Source: Devosia sp. A8/3-2 (GTDB taxonomy: Bacteria > Pseudomonadota > Alphaproteobacteria > Rhizobiales > Devosiaceae). From it: a stretch of DNA of 64,000 nt. Below, one piece after another: positions 42,031 through 52,497 of the stretch. The stretch spans positions 2,954,156 to 3,018,155 of the forward strand of contig CP104974.1 of the NCBI GenBank assembly GCA_025452255.1. The letters are read 5' to 3'. Positions within the stretch are counted from its first letter, which is position 1. Every line of letters starts with the position of its first letter. The notes below the pieces were generated by a model, which was not told the DNA's origin, ran no database searches, and saw only the letters and a list, made by a program, of their open reading frames with translations. The position numbers and the translations under genes are program-made.

Positions 42031-43075
42031 GTGGTTATTTACGCTTATCCGGCTCGCTCCAACATAAAAGCGAATCCTTTTAACGCCATATTGTCTGATG
42101 CGTTGGAGGAAATTGGCTATACCGTAATCGAGCCCGGCCACACTCAGGGCGTGTTTGGCAGGGCTGACATAATACTAATAAATTGGCCGGAAGCCGCTAT
42201 CCAGCAGAAATGGCCGATCGCCATAAGGCGTTCGCTATTTCAATTGCTGGTACTCACCATACAAAGATTACGCGGCGCAAAGATCGTCTGGCTGGCACAC
42301 AATTCAACAAGCCATGGCAGCGTTCGACCCAAAACTGAGCGCGTTTATATGCGGCTCGTGGTTCGCCTTTTGGCTGGAGTGGTCTTTCTTACGGAAGGAT
42401 CCCGGCTTTCCGCCCTTGAGCAGCACCCGGGACTGAAAAAACTACCCTATACTATCATGCGGCACCCACTTTACGGCGATCATTACCCGCAATCTCCAAG
42501 CAAAAAAGCCGCAAGATCGGAGCTAAAGCTTCCCATCAATCGCACGATAGTGGGCATGGTTGGCGACCTTAAGTCTTATAAAGGGGTCGACGATTTCCTG
42601 GTCGCCTTCAGCGATATCAGGGATGGCGACGTAGACGGCCTTTTGGCCGGGAAAGCACACGAACCGGAGCTTGCCGATAGCGTCCGGCGGCATGCCGCTG
42701 AGGCCGCAAACCAGTGGCCGTATGCTGGCTCATACCGATAAGCGAGCGAGTGACACCGAGTTGGTCACGGCATTGGCAGCATTGGATTTATTGGTGCTTC
42801 CGTATAAGGGCGGCGAAAATTCCGGCATCGCTGTCCCGGCTGCTGAACGCGGAACGCCGATGCTTGCAAGGGCCATCCCGTGGATATTGGAATTGGGTGA
42901 CGCCCCGGGTTGTGCGGCAGTTCAATCCTACACCGGAGACCTTGGCGGGCCAGAGCTCATAGCGGCAGTTTCCAAAGCGTCGCCCCCAACAGGGGAGGCC
43001 CTTGAGAAATTCAGGCAAGATCATTCGGCCTCTGCGGCCGCCAAGGCATTGCAGGGTCTATTCGAGAGAATCTAA
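42031..43075 (+). CDS. Glycosyltransferase-like protein in an AT-richer segment
   Basis: About 348 residues in a GT-B-like arrangement. The GTG at 42031 follows AAGGA and gives MVIYAYPARSNIKANPFNAI. The donor-domain hallmark IVGMVGDLKSYKGVDDFLVA is present, and after a break near 42722 come LLVLPYKGGENSGIAVPAAE (the E-x7-E-like motif of group 4 transferases) and AIPWILELGDAPG. Codon use and base composition are visibly AT-richer than the neighbours, and REP elements flank it on both sides, which suggests transfer. The sugar and acceptor are not known; an exopolysaccharide role is possible. Confidence 0.75.
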
Positions 43076-43110
43076 TCTCATACCAGCCAAGGAACGGCGT
43101 TTCGCTGTCG

Positions 43111-44012
43111 CTAAACAGAGATTCCGCTTTCGCGGGAATGACACTGTGGGTGGGAACGTGCTGCGTTGGCCGTTCGGCTTTTAGACGCAGACATCGAGCT
43201 ATCAGAAGCCGGCGAATTGGGGGCGATGCTGGCGGCGAGTTTGGTGGCTTCTGCCCTGCTGTTCGGGGGTGGCGATGGAATTGGCCTCGGTTGATCAGGT
43301 CGTTGATCCGAGCGGCATCGGCCGTGCCGGTGCAGCGCTGCTGGGCCGAGTTGAGCCACATCAGGCCCTCGATGGGCTGGGCTTCGATGCCATCGACGCC
43401 ATTGAACAGCAGGCGGCCAAGCTGGGCCCGGGCTGGGCAACATCCCTTGCGGGCAGCCAGCGAGAACCAGCGAGCGCTCTGCAGCGGATTGACGCCCAGC
43501 TCGTCGGCATTGAGATAAAGCAGGCCGACGCGATATTGGGCATCGGCATCGCCGAAATAGGTAGCGGCGTGCAGCAGCAAAGCGTGCGAGCGCTCGGCAT
43601 CGGCAGGAATGCCTGCGTCGGGCAGGCCTTCCTTGTAGTAATCGCCGACCTTGACGAAGGACTGGGCCACGATGTCGGATTCAACGCCGCGCAGCGCTGC
43701 GTCGGCATGTTCGTTGGCGATCTGGGCGAAATAGCCAAAAGCCTTGGCCGGGTCCTTGGCGACGCCTTCGCCATTTTCATACATGGTGCCAAGCTGCCAC
43801 ATGGCCATGGGCTGGCCGGCCTCGGCGGCATTTTCGAGGGCGGCGAGCAGGTCATCGCCGGACACGCCACCGCCTGCCCCATCGAGCATATTGGCCATAT
43901 CCAGCGCGGCATCGGCCGCGGTCTGCGCGTGCGCGGGCGTGATCGACATCGCCAAGGCGAGCGTCAGTGCCGTCGCAACGGAGATCAGGGAGGTATCCCT
44001 AATAGTCCGCAT
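43111..44012 (-). CDS. Secreted Sel1-repeat protein
   Basis: About 300 residues. The ATG at 44012, spaced 4 bases from AAGGAG, gives a signal peptide (MRTIRDTSLISVATALTL...AHA). Tandem Sel1/TPR-like units follow: GQPMAMWQLGTMYENGEGVA, FGDADAQYRVGLLYLNADEL and GCCPARAQLGRLLFNGVDGI. Such proteins scaffold periplasmic complexes. Breaks near 43290 and 43265 are needed to read a natural-looking ATPEQQ/AEATKLAASIAPNSP tail. The last codons run through a REP element (CHSRESG), so the true end is uncertain. The 44013-44554 stretch upstream shows no supported gene. Confidence 0.78.
43120..43145. repeat. REP-like palindrome, family D
   Basis: GATTCCGCTTTCGCGGGAAT (43120-43139) followed by GACACT is a second family D element, overlapping the 3' end of the Sel1 gene and close behind the convergent glycosyltransferase. 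It could act as the terminator of both. Confidence 0.7.
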
Positions 44013-44554
44013 CATACTCCTTTTGCCTGCTTTGTGGCAGGCGGGCGTCTCTTGCGCGGCCCGGACATCCGGGCTCGTGATGGGCGCGCCAGACCGGCCG
44101 GCAGCGTCCCTTGTTGGTTTCAGCCAGTGTCCCCCACGCGAGGTAACGTGGAAAGCAGGCGTTAATGTTTTGGTAAACCCAGTTTGTGACCGGATTCCAG
44201 CCGTGCCGATCACAACTCGGCGCTTGGCGTGCCGAAAATCGGCAGGAAGTGTCGTGGCTAGGTCAATCACGTCCAAAGTCTCACCCTCCCCGGCTCAAAC
44301 TGCTTGTGATTCCTGACTCTTTTGCTGTCAGGACCACAAATAGACGGCTGCCGGTTCCGGCACGGGGAGGAATGTCAAAGCGAGCGCTTGCGCGCCATCG
44401 CCACAGACCATCCGCCCCCAGATGCCTATGCCGTCTCGTTTAGGGTGAGATTGTGGCGGGAAACATCGCGAAAGTGTTGACGAGGCCGCCGGGCAAAGTG
44501 AATCGCTGATGCTGTTGCTGAATCGTCACATTTTGTCGCAGGGTAGAGCCTTGC

Positions 44555-45562
44555 TCAGAGCCAGTGGCGCTTGCGCATCCATCCGATAATGCCGACGGCC
44601 GGGGCAACGAGTCCAAGGCTGACGAGCCAGAAGGCGCTGTCGTGATCGGCAAAGGGAATGCCCGAGACATTCATGCCCAGCGCGCCGGTGATCAGGGTCA
44701 GCGGCATGAAGACCACGGTGACGGCGGCGAGGACGAGCATGATGCGGTTCATCTGCTCGGCGCGGTCGTCGATCATCTGTTCGTGCACGAGGACGGCGCG
44801 TTCCGAAAGGGCCTGCAATTCGTCGCCCATGCGGGCGGAGCGGGCCGAGGCTTCCCGCAGGCGCAGGCGATCCTTGGCGGTGAAGAAGGACAAGTCCTCG
44901 ATTTCGAGCGTATTGAGCACGTCGCGCTGCGGCCAGACGAGACGCCGGAAATTGATCAGCGTGCGGCGCAGATGCTCGAGATTATCCCGGGCCTTGGTCT
45001 GGTTTTTGAGGATGAGGGCTTCCTCGATCTCGTCGAGGCCATCGCCCAGCATTTCGATCAGCGGTTCGAGCCGGTCGGCAGCACGCAGGCCGAGGCGGGC
45101 GACCAGATCGGCGGGGGAGACCGGGGCGTGGTGGGATTGCTCCCAACGGGGAAGCCCAAGAAAGTCGAGAATGTTGAGTTCGGTCGCGATAATGACGCGG
45201 CCTTTTTCGATCCAGAGGGTGAGAAGCTGGCGGCCAACATCGTCGGGCGCAGCGCCGGGGCGGGCGACGCGGAGCATGACCGGGGCTTTGTCCTCCATCA
45301 CCGTGCAACGCGCACGGGTGCTGGGGGCGGTCAGCAGATCGGCGTTGAAGGCGCCCAGTTCCTCGCGCAGCCAGACCTTGAATTCGGGCGATTTGGAATT
45401 GCCCACGATGAGCTTGAAGCCGCGCGTGGGAACCGGCGGCACTTCGGCCGCAGGCTCGTGGCGGGTGACGCCGCCTTTGCCGTCGAATACCGGGAGCGCG
45501 CCAACGCCCACCATGCCGTTGAACACGTGGCGGGCGGGCGGCTGGCGCGGGATATCATCCAT
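44555..45562 (-). CDS. zntB: CorA-family divalent cation transporter, ZntB-like
   Basis: An intact 335-residue protein of the CorA fold: a soluble N-domain (VFNGMVGVGALPVFDGKGGV), long helices with EPLIEMLGDGLDEIEEALIL, two C-terminal membrane helices and the pore motif G-M-N as GALGMNVSGIPF. ZntB proteins handle Zn2+, classical CorA handles Mg2+. The V-S-G-I-P after GMN favours ZntB-like, but the ion is not certain. It lies 15 bases downstream of valS on the same strand. Confidence 0.87.
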   Translation of the reverse strand: MDDIPRQPPARHVFNGMVGVGALPVFDGKGGVTRHEPAAEVPPVPTRGFKLIVGNSKSPEFKVWLREELGAFNADLLTAPSTRARCTVMEDKAPVMLRVARPGAAPDDVGRQLLTLWIEKGRVIIATELNILDFLGLPRWEQSHHAPVSPADLVARLGLRAADRLEPLIEMLGDGLDEIEEALILKNQTKARDNLEHLRRTLINFRRLVWPQRDVLNTLEIEDLSFFTAKDRLRLREASARSARMGDELQALSERAVLVHEQMIDDRAEQMNRIMLVLAAVTVVFMPLTLITGALGMNVSGIPFADHDSAFWLVSLGLVAPAVGIIGWMRKRHWL

Positions 45563-45577
45563 GGCTGGTCTCGACCA

Positions 45578-48335
45578 TTAGCTCAGGCGCTTGAGCGCCT
45601 CGGCGATACGATCGCGCCGATCGATGGCAGCTTCGCGACGGGCCTTCTGTTCCTCGATGACTTCTTCGGGCGCCTTGGCGACGAATTGCTCGTTGCCGAG
45701 CTTCTTGTCGATCTGGGCGACCTCGCCGTCGAGTTTGCCGATTTCCTTTTCGAGGCGGGCCCTTTCGGTGGGGATATCGATGAACTCGGCCAAAGGCAGA
45801 GCCCGGTGGCTTCACCGACGACGAATTGCGCGGAGCCACCGGGCACATTGGCTCGGGGCGAGATTTCCTCTAGGCGGGCCGGGCGGGTGATCAGCGAAGT
45901 GCCGGCAACGAGGCGGGCCAGCGTGGTCTCCCCTGCCCCGACCACAACCATGGGCAGCTTGGCGCCGGCGGGCACGTTCATTTCGCTGCGAATGGAGCGG
46001 ACATTGGTGATCACGTCGATCAGCCGAGTCAGCTCGGCATCAGCTGCGGGGTCTTCGAGGCCGGACAGATCAGGCCATTCGGTCAGGATCAGCATGCTCT
46101 CGCGCGCCGGGCCGAACTTTCCGGTTTCCGCCCACAGCTCTTCGGTGACGAAGGGCATGAAGGGGTGCAGGATGGTCAGGATCTGATCGAGCGCCCGTGC
46201 GGCGGTGGCGCGGGTTTCGGCCTTGGCTGCTTCGTCCGTGCCGTTGAAGACGGGCTTGGCGAATTCGACAAACCAGTCGCAGAAGGTGCCCCAGACGAAG
46301 TCATAGGCGGCGTTGGCGGCTTCGTTGAACTTGTAATCAACAATGCCCCAGGTGACGGCGGCAGCGCCGCGCGGTGGCGCCGACGATCCAGCGATTGAGC
46401 GGGAGCTTGTTGGCCTTGGGATCGTAACCCTCGACGCGGCGGCACTCGTTCATTTCTGAGGAAGCGGGCGGCGTTCCAAATTTTGGTGACGAAGTTGCGG
46501 TAGCCCTCGACGCGGTTGATAGCGAGGCGGATATCGCGACCCTGCGCCGCCATGGCGGCAAGGGTGAAGCGGGTGGCGTCGGCGCCATATTGCTCGATCA
46601 GCACGAGCGGGTCGATGACATTGCCCTTGGTCTTGCTCATCTTCTGGCCCTTTTCGTCGCGGACCGGGGCATGCATGTAGACCGTGTGGAAGGGCTCTTC
46701 CTCAAGGAATTCGAGGCCCATCATCATCATGCGGGCGACCCAGAAGAAGATGATGTCAAAGCCGGTGACCAGTACGCTGGTCGGGTAGTAGCGCTTGAGC
46801 TCGGGCGTTTCATCGGGCCAGCCCGGGGTCGAGAAGGGCCAGAGGGCCGAGGAGAACCAGGTATCGAGCACGTCTTCGTCGCGCTTGATCGGGGTCGGCT
46901 GGCCATAATGAGCATCGGCCAGCGCCTGCGCCTCGGCCTCGTCATAGGCGACGAAAGGCTCGTTATCCGGGCCGTACCGAGCTGGAATCTGATGACCCCA
47001 CCAGAGCTGGCGCGAAATGCACCGTGGTCTGATGTTTTCGAGCCAAGCAAAATAGGTGTTTTCGTATTGCTGGGGCACGAGTTTCATGCGGCCTTCGCGC
47101 ACGGACGCCATGGCCGGCTGGGCCAGCACATCGGCCTTGACCCACCATTGATCGGTCAGGAAGGGCTCGATGACGACGAGTTTGGACTTCTCGTCATGGG
47201 GCACCATGATCTTCTTGTCTTCGATATGATCGAGGCCCCGCGTCGGGTCTTCCTCGGCCAAGGCGGTCAGATCGGCCACGATGGCTTTGCGCGCGACGAA
47301 GCGATCCATGCCGCGATAGGCGGCGGGGATGGCTTCGGCCGAGACGATCGAGCCGTCCGTGGTGAAGACGTTGATCTGTTCCAGATTGTTGCGGACACCA
47401 ACCTCGAAGTCGTTGAAATCATGCGCCGGGGTGACCTTGACCGCGCCGGTGCCCAGAGCGGGATCGGCATATTCATCGGCAACAATGGGAATGCGGCGGC
47501 CGACCAGCGGCAGGGTGACGAACTTGCCAACCAGCGAGGCATAGCGCGGATCATCAGGATGCACGGCCACGCCGCTATCGCCCAGCATGGTTTCGGGGCG
47601 GGTGGTGGCCACGATGATGTAATCGCGGGTTTCCCACTCGGTGGGCTTGCCCTCTTCGTCATAGGCAATCGGGAACTGATAGGTTACGCCATCGGCCAAC
47701 GGATAGCGCAGATGCCACATATGGCCCTTGATCTCGATATTCTCGACTTCGAGATCGGAGATGGCGGTTTCAAGACCCGGATGCCAGTTCACCGAGCGCT
47801 TGGCGCGATAGATCAGGCCGCGCTTGTGCAACTCGACAAACACTTTGGTGACGGCACGGACCATCTGGTCATCGGCCGCACCATTGTCGCCCATGGTGAA
47901 GCGTTCGCGGGAGAAATCAGCCGAGGCGCCGAGGCGCTTGAGCTGGTTCATGATGGCGCCGCCGCTTTCGCCCTTCCACTCCCAGATGCGCTCGACGAAC
48001 TTTTCGCGCCCCATTTCGCGGCGGCGTGGCTGCTGGCGCTCCATCAGCTGGCGCTCGACGATCATCTGGGTGGCGATGCCGGCGTGATCCATGCCGGGCT
48101 GCCACAGCACGTCCTTCTTCAACATGCGGTTGAAGCGGATCAGGATGTCCTGAATGGTGTTGTTGAGCGCGTGGCCAATATGCAGCGAGCCCGTCACATT
48201 GGGTGGCGGAATGACGATGGTATAGGTCTCGGCACCGGGCTTGGCCCCTGCCCCGGCCGCAAAAGCATTGGCCTTGAGCCAGTCGGCAGAAATGCGCGCC
48301 TCGACGGCGCCGGGCTCATAGGTCTTTTCAAGCAT
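45578..48335 (-). CDS. valS: Valyl-tRNA synthetase
   Basis: ValRS, about 919 residues. [20 protein letters not shown] begins it; [20 protein letters not shown] holds the HIGH motif, and [20 protein letters not shown] the KMSKS motif. The editing domain includes [20 protein letters not shown], and [20 protein letters not shown] is typical. Breaks near 46455, 46370 and 45800 separate the anticodon domain ([20 protein letters not shown]) and the C-terminal coiled coil ([20 protein letters not shown]). Normal length for the family when joined. Confidence 0.96.
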
Positions 48336-48457
48336 CAGGTCACTCGCAACAGCAACGACCCGCCAACGGATACCGGGCGGGCCGAATAAAAGGTTTGGCA
48401 GACTTCAAGCAAAAGCGCGGTGCGGGGTCAACTGAAAGCGCAACCGAAGAAGCGGAG

Positions 48458-48494
48458 GATACCCCCTAGCCTCCCCTGATAGGGGGAGGGACCG
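48458..48494. repeat. Intergenic repeat, family B, single copy
   Basis: GATACCCCCTAGCCTCCCCT (48459-48478) followed by GATAGGGGGAGGGACC is a third copy of the family B palindrome seen near 15830-15950, here between valS and popZ. It forms a hairpin CCTCCCCT...AGGGGGAGG. Confidence 0.78.
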
Positions 48495-48534
48495 GTTTGT
48501 GGTCCGGACGGCATCGCGGCCCGAAGGCATTCTC

Positions 48535-49296
48535 TTAGTCGCCGCGGGAAATGCGGGCGATTTCTTTTTCTACCATGCGCTCGACGACGGAGGGCAGGTT
48601 TTCGTCCAGCCATTCCTTGAGCATGGGGCGCAGCATGTCGCGCATCAGGGATCTGATGGTGGCGCCGGGATTGCCAATGCCCGGGCCGGTGAGCCGGGTG
48701 ATCAGAATTGCGGACGGCGGCCTTGGTGGCGGGCTCCAGCAATTCCTCGGCCATTTCGGCGGTGAGGGTCGGATCGGGCAGCGGCGCCGTCTGTGCCAGC
48801 GACGGACGCGGACGAAGCGGCTCGGGTTCGGGCGCTGCACGGACCGGTTCAGGCTCCGGCGCGGCCTGTACCGGCTCAGGCGTGAAGGGGACGCGGGCGG
48901 AAGGCGGCGGATTGAAGGATGGCAGCTCGGGCACGGCTTCCTCGGCGGCAAAGGTCACGTCTTCGGGCTCGAGCAGCGGTTTGGCAGCGGCCGTGGGTGG
49001 AGCGACGTCGTTTTCCGTATCGGCCGGGATGTCATCGAAGCTCAGACCCTCGTCCTCTTCGTCATCCACGATCTGGGTGGTCGAGAGCGCCAGCGGTTCG
49101 ATATCGTCGAGCATGTCGCTGAGATCACGATCCAGCGGGCCGGGAGCGGCGACGGCAGGGGCTGCCTGCATCGGCGGGGAGCGGCCTGAATGGCCGGCCG
49201 GCGCGGCACCCCAGCGGCATCGTCATCGGCGATGATCTGCCGGATGGACGACAGGATTTCGTCCATGGAAGGTTCTTTTGCTGCCGGCTTGTTCAT
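48535..49296 (-). CDS. popZ: Polar organizing protein PopZ (DUF2497)
   Basis: About 254 residues. The N-terminal helix MNKPAAKEPSMDEILSSIRQ and IIADDD is the conserved client-binding region. A long acidic, proline-rich disordered middle follows (PEPVQAAPEPEPVRAAPEPE). The C-terminal oligomerisation helices read IRSLMRDMLRPMLKEWLDEN and LPSVVERMVEKEIARISRG. Breaks lie near 49175 and 48710. PopZ self-assembles at cell poles and anchors ParB-bound origins and signalling proteins. Its place between valS and tolC is standard for alphaproteobacteria. Confidence 0.93.
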
Positions 49297-49491
49297 AAGG
49301 GGCCTCTTACTCATGCGCTGGAACCGGAACGGGACCAACCGCTATTGCGGCCCCACCTGATTCGTTGCCATCAGCTTAACGTCGCCACACACAATAAGGA
49401 ATCGCGCACCTGACAGGATTTGCGGTCTTCCACTAAAAGTTGTGGCCGGGCAAAGCCCAGCCACAAAATACGGATCGCGCTGGTGCAGATG

Positions 49492-50851
49492 TTACTCGGC
49501 GACGGCGCGCAATTCCTGCCAGACGTCTTCGACGGCCTTGTTGTACTGGACCGCGGTCTTGACCTCGACGGGGAGGCCCAGATTGCTGGCGGTGAGGCGG
49601 CCCATGGAGGAGAGCAGCGAGAAGGTGGCGATGACCTTGTTGGTCTGAGCATTGATCAGCGATTCACGGGCCGTGGTCAGTTCGGCTCGGGAATTGAGCA
49701 CGTCGAGCGTAGTGCTGGTACCCAGATCGCGTTCCTGAATGGTGCCTTCGAGCACTTCGCGGCCGGCGGAGACGGCCGCCTGTGCTGCCGAAATCTGGGC
49801 GTCGGCACTCTGGATACCGGCCCGGGCGGCGATCACGGCCGCGCGGATTTGGTCATAGGCCGACATGGCGTCGACCTCGGACTTGATCTGGTCGAGATTG
49901 GCTCGGCGCACGCCAGCACCGATGGCGCCGCCGGCATAGATCGGCACGGTGATCGAAAAGCCCAGCTTGCCGCTAATGCCCTGCAATGCATTGGTACCGG
50001 AGAGCGCCGTGCCGATCTGGCCGGAGACAGTGGCGGTGGGGCCGAAAGCGGCAGAGGCGGCATCGCTGCCAGCCCGGGCGGCGCGAATGGCGGCCTTGGC
50101 CAGCATGATCGCGGGATGGCCTGTTTCGGCCTCCGAAAGGGCGCCCTGCAGGCTGTTGGGGATCAGGCGGCTATAATTATGCGAAGCATCGAGATTTTGC
50201 GGCGGGGCGCCGACATAGCGGGCAAAGGTCGCCCGGCTGATTTCAAGGCTGGCACGGGAGGCGCGATAGGTCGCGTCGCCTTGCGCCAGACGGGCTTCGG
50301 CCCGGGCGACATCAATGCGCGTGCCCTCGCCCACATCCAGCCGATCCTTGGCCGACTGCAGCTGCGCCTCGGTAGAAATTGACGTTTTCTCGGCGCAGGG
50401 CGACGAGCTGGCGATTGCTCAGCACATCCATATAGGCCTGCACAACGGCCAGCAGCACGTTCTGCTCGGTATTGCGGATCTGGTATTCGGCAGCTTCAGC
50501 ACCGGCGCGGGCGGCTTCGATCTGCGCCTCGGTCTTGAAGTTGTCGAAAATGGTCTGGTTATAGGAGAGGCCGGCCGTGCTCAAGGTGCTGTCGGTGAAG
50601 TCGCCGCCGGCGATCGACCAATCATAAGTGCTGCCGACCGAGGCGCCGATGACGGGCAGCTTGCCGGCGCGGGCCAGCGCCACGTTTTCGGCCGAAGACT
50701 TGGCAGCCAGATGGGCTGAAGCCAGATCAGGCGCATAATTGTAGGCCGCAATCAGGGCTTGGGTAATCGATTGCGCCTGTGCGCCACCGACACTCCACGC
50801 TGCCAAACTCAGGGCCAGCACACTTGCGACCAAATTTTTCCGCATAACCAT
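49492..50851 (-). CDS. tolC: TolC-family outer membrane channel
   Basis: About 453 residues, read across one break near 50378. The signal peptide is MVMRKNLVASVLALSLAAWS...GGAQA. SITQALIAAYNYAPDLASAH and RNTEQNVLLAVVQAYMDVLS are the first TolC helical repeat; GTRIDVARAEARLAQGDATY and GTSTTLDVLNSRAELTTARE are the second, with the paired barrel strands between them. It forms the exit duct for type I secretion and RND pumps. The start is at 50851 or the ATG at 50845. Confidence 0.93.
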
Positions 50852-50992
50852 CGCCCCGGTCTCCAGACACTCAAACACTATGCGCCGCAGATGTGGGTAC
50901 ACAACCTTCTGCGGCAAGCCCTACCAAAATTTAAGGCACGATTAATGCTGTGACGTGATCGGGGAGCAACACCCCGCGCCACAATCGGCCTT

Positions 50993-51646
50993 TCAGAACA
51001 CAAATTCAACCGGACGCGGCCCGGCATAAAGCGGAGGCAGCGTGGCGTTGAATTCCGCCTGCGCCACGACTTTCCCAGCAGTTTTCACGAATATATTGGC
51101 GATGGCAACGCTGCTCTCGCGCACTAGCGCAACCGGGCGGCCGCCTTCGTCGAGCAGCTCGAACAGGGTTTGAGGCACCGCATCAACGGCACCTTCGACC
51201 ATTATGACATCATAGCGCTGGCCGGACAGAGCTGAGGCCGTTCCGGCGATCACCGTGGCATTGGGCAAGCCCAGATTGGCCAGATTTTGCGTGGCGGTGG
51301 CGGCAAGCGCGGCATCTTCCTCGATGCCGGTTACGGCTCGGCAGAGCCCCGCAATCACCGCTGTGGAATAGCCGGCCCCTGCCCCCAGATCGAGAACGCG
51401 ATCGGCCGGCGTGATCTCGGCCAATTGCAGCAGCTTGGCGAAGGTGGCGGGCGCCGGCATGAAGCGCGCCGAACCGGCTGCGCCCGGGGCTGCACATCAT
51501 CTATATAGGCAAGGGCGCGGCGGGATTCGGGCACGAACAGCTCGCGCGGCAGACGCCCCATCTCCGCCAAAATCCGGCGGTCGGTGACGTGGCTGGTGCG
51601 CAATTGATTGTCCACCATGAAGCGGCGCGCGCTCGTAGTCCACCAT
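50993..51646 (-). CDS. Protein-L-isoaspartate O-methyltransferase family protein
   Basis: About 217 residues of the PCMT/Pcm-like SAM methyltransferases. ARRFMVDNQLRTSHVTDRRI gives the conserved start region, and the upstream frame (MVDYERA at 51646) joins it after a break near 51628. A second break near 51490 leads to MPAPATFAKLLQLAEITPAD and the SAM motif VLDLGAGAGYSTAVIAGLC, then QRYDVIMVEGAVDAVP. This gene lies behind tolC as in many relatives and is distinct from the pcm often found beside surE. The usual repair substrate is isoaspartyl peptides; function in this subgroup is unproven. Confidence 0.88.
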
Positions 51647-51779
51647 TCAACAAGGCCCTGCCGGATCAAACCATATGCCGGACGTGAATATCCCTCGCCC
51701 TAAATGATGGCAAGTACACTTATTATGCCGCGACAATATGAACAGGGCATTGCAATGGCGGGATGGCTGCCTATGGGCA

Positions 51780-51962
51780 CTATTGCGTCTGGTTGTCGGC
51801 GGCAATTGGAGTTTGGCTGGAACCCGGGGACACGCCGCCTACCCGCGCCGCACCCATGGCCGATAGCGTTATGAACAAGAGCGCGCCACCGATCCAGAGC
51901 ACCGCTATGCCCGGGAAGAATGGCTCGAGAAAGCCACCGTCACTATAATGCCTATCAGCCAT
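51780..51962 (-). CDS. Small membrane protein of unknown function
   Basis: A 60-residue protein, MADRHYSDGGFLEPFFPGIA then VLWIGGALLFITLSAMGAAR, with one hydrophobic helix. A very strong ribosome site, AAGGAGG, lies six bases before the ATG, which supports real translation. The C-terminus is hydrophilic. No family is recognised. It lies in the 51647-52134 gap between the Pcm-like gene and tRNA-Cys. Confidence 0.6.
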   Translation of the reverse strand: MADRHYSDGGFLEPFFPGIAVLWIGGALLFITLSAMGAARVGGVSPGSSQTPIAADNQTQ

Positions 51963-52134
51963 GATTGCCTCCTTATGCATCTGCATGGGAGCAAACCCGC
52001 AGACTGCCATGGGGGTTGCACAGAGCACAGGCGGGTGTGGAACGCCTCGTGAACCAATTTTGCACATAGGGGTGGCGCAGAGGGGCGGCGCCACCTTGAC
52101 AGTAAAGCCAAAAGACCAGACAAGGCGGGCGTGA

Positions 52135-52208
52135 GGCCACGTGGCGGAGTGGTGACGCAGCGGATTGCAAATCCGCGTACCCCGGTTCAATTCCGGGCGT
52201 GGCCTCCA
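52135..52208 (+). tRNA. tRNA-Cys (GCA)
   Basis: A complete cloverleaf of 74 bases including encoded CCA. The acceptor pairs GGCCACG with CGTGGCC, the anticodon stem GCGGA/TCCGC carries loop TTGCAAA with anticodon GCA at 52167-52169, and the T arm contains GGTTCAATTCC. The discriminator base is T, as expected for tRNA-Cys. Confidence 0.97.
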
Positions 52209-52253
52209 CAATATCCTGACATTTGAGTGTGCAATGCCCGCGCGGGACGCGAC

Positions 52254-52292
52254 CGAGAGAGCGGTCTTGTTGCGGCGGGGACCGCTCTCTCG
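52254..52292. other. Strong hairpin downstream of tRNA-Cys
   Basis: A perfect 13-bp stem CGAGAGAGCGGTC (52254-52266) / GACCGCTCTCTCG (52280-52292) with a 13-base loop, 45 bases after the tRNA. No T-run follows, so it is not a standard terminator; it may be a 3' processing signal or an RNA structure. 52293-52497 shows nothing else. Confidence 0.6.
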
Positions 52293-52497
52293 TGGGCGTT
52301 CCCGGTTCATCCGGGCTCCCGCAAGTTGTGTAGCCGGCGGCGCCTGAACGCCAGCCAAACCACTCGTTCACCTTAACAGCAGCAATTTTAGGGAACCGCC
52401 CGCCATGCACTTTGTGCTTCACGCGCGAGCAGCTTGCATAGGTTTGCCCGGCCTTATCTATCGGGGCCGTATTGCCGCATTATCCCGGGGGAACGCC

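Noticed and set aside
44564-46186. A 540-codon plus-strand frame across zntB and the end of valS
   Set aside because: It is the complement of two clear genes and has no recognisable domains.
46590-48389. A 599-codon plus-strand frame antisense to valS
   Set aside because: It lies exactly opposite valS, has no family pattern and results from high GC; valS on the minus strand explains the region.
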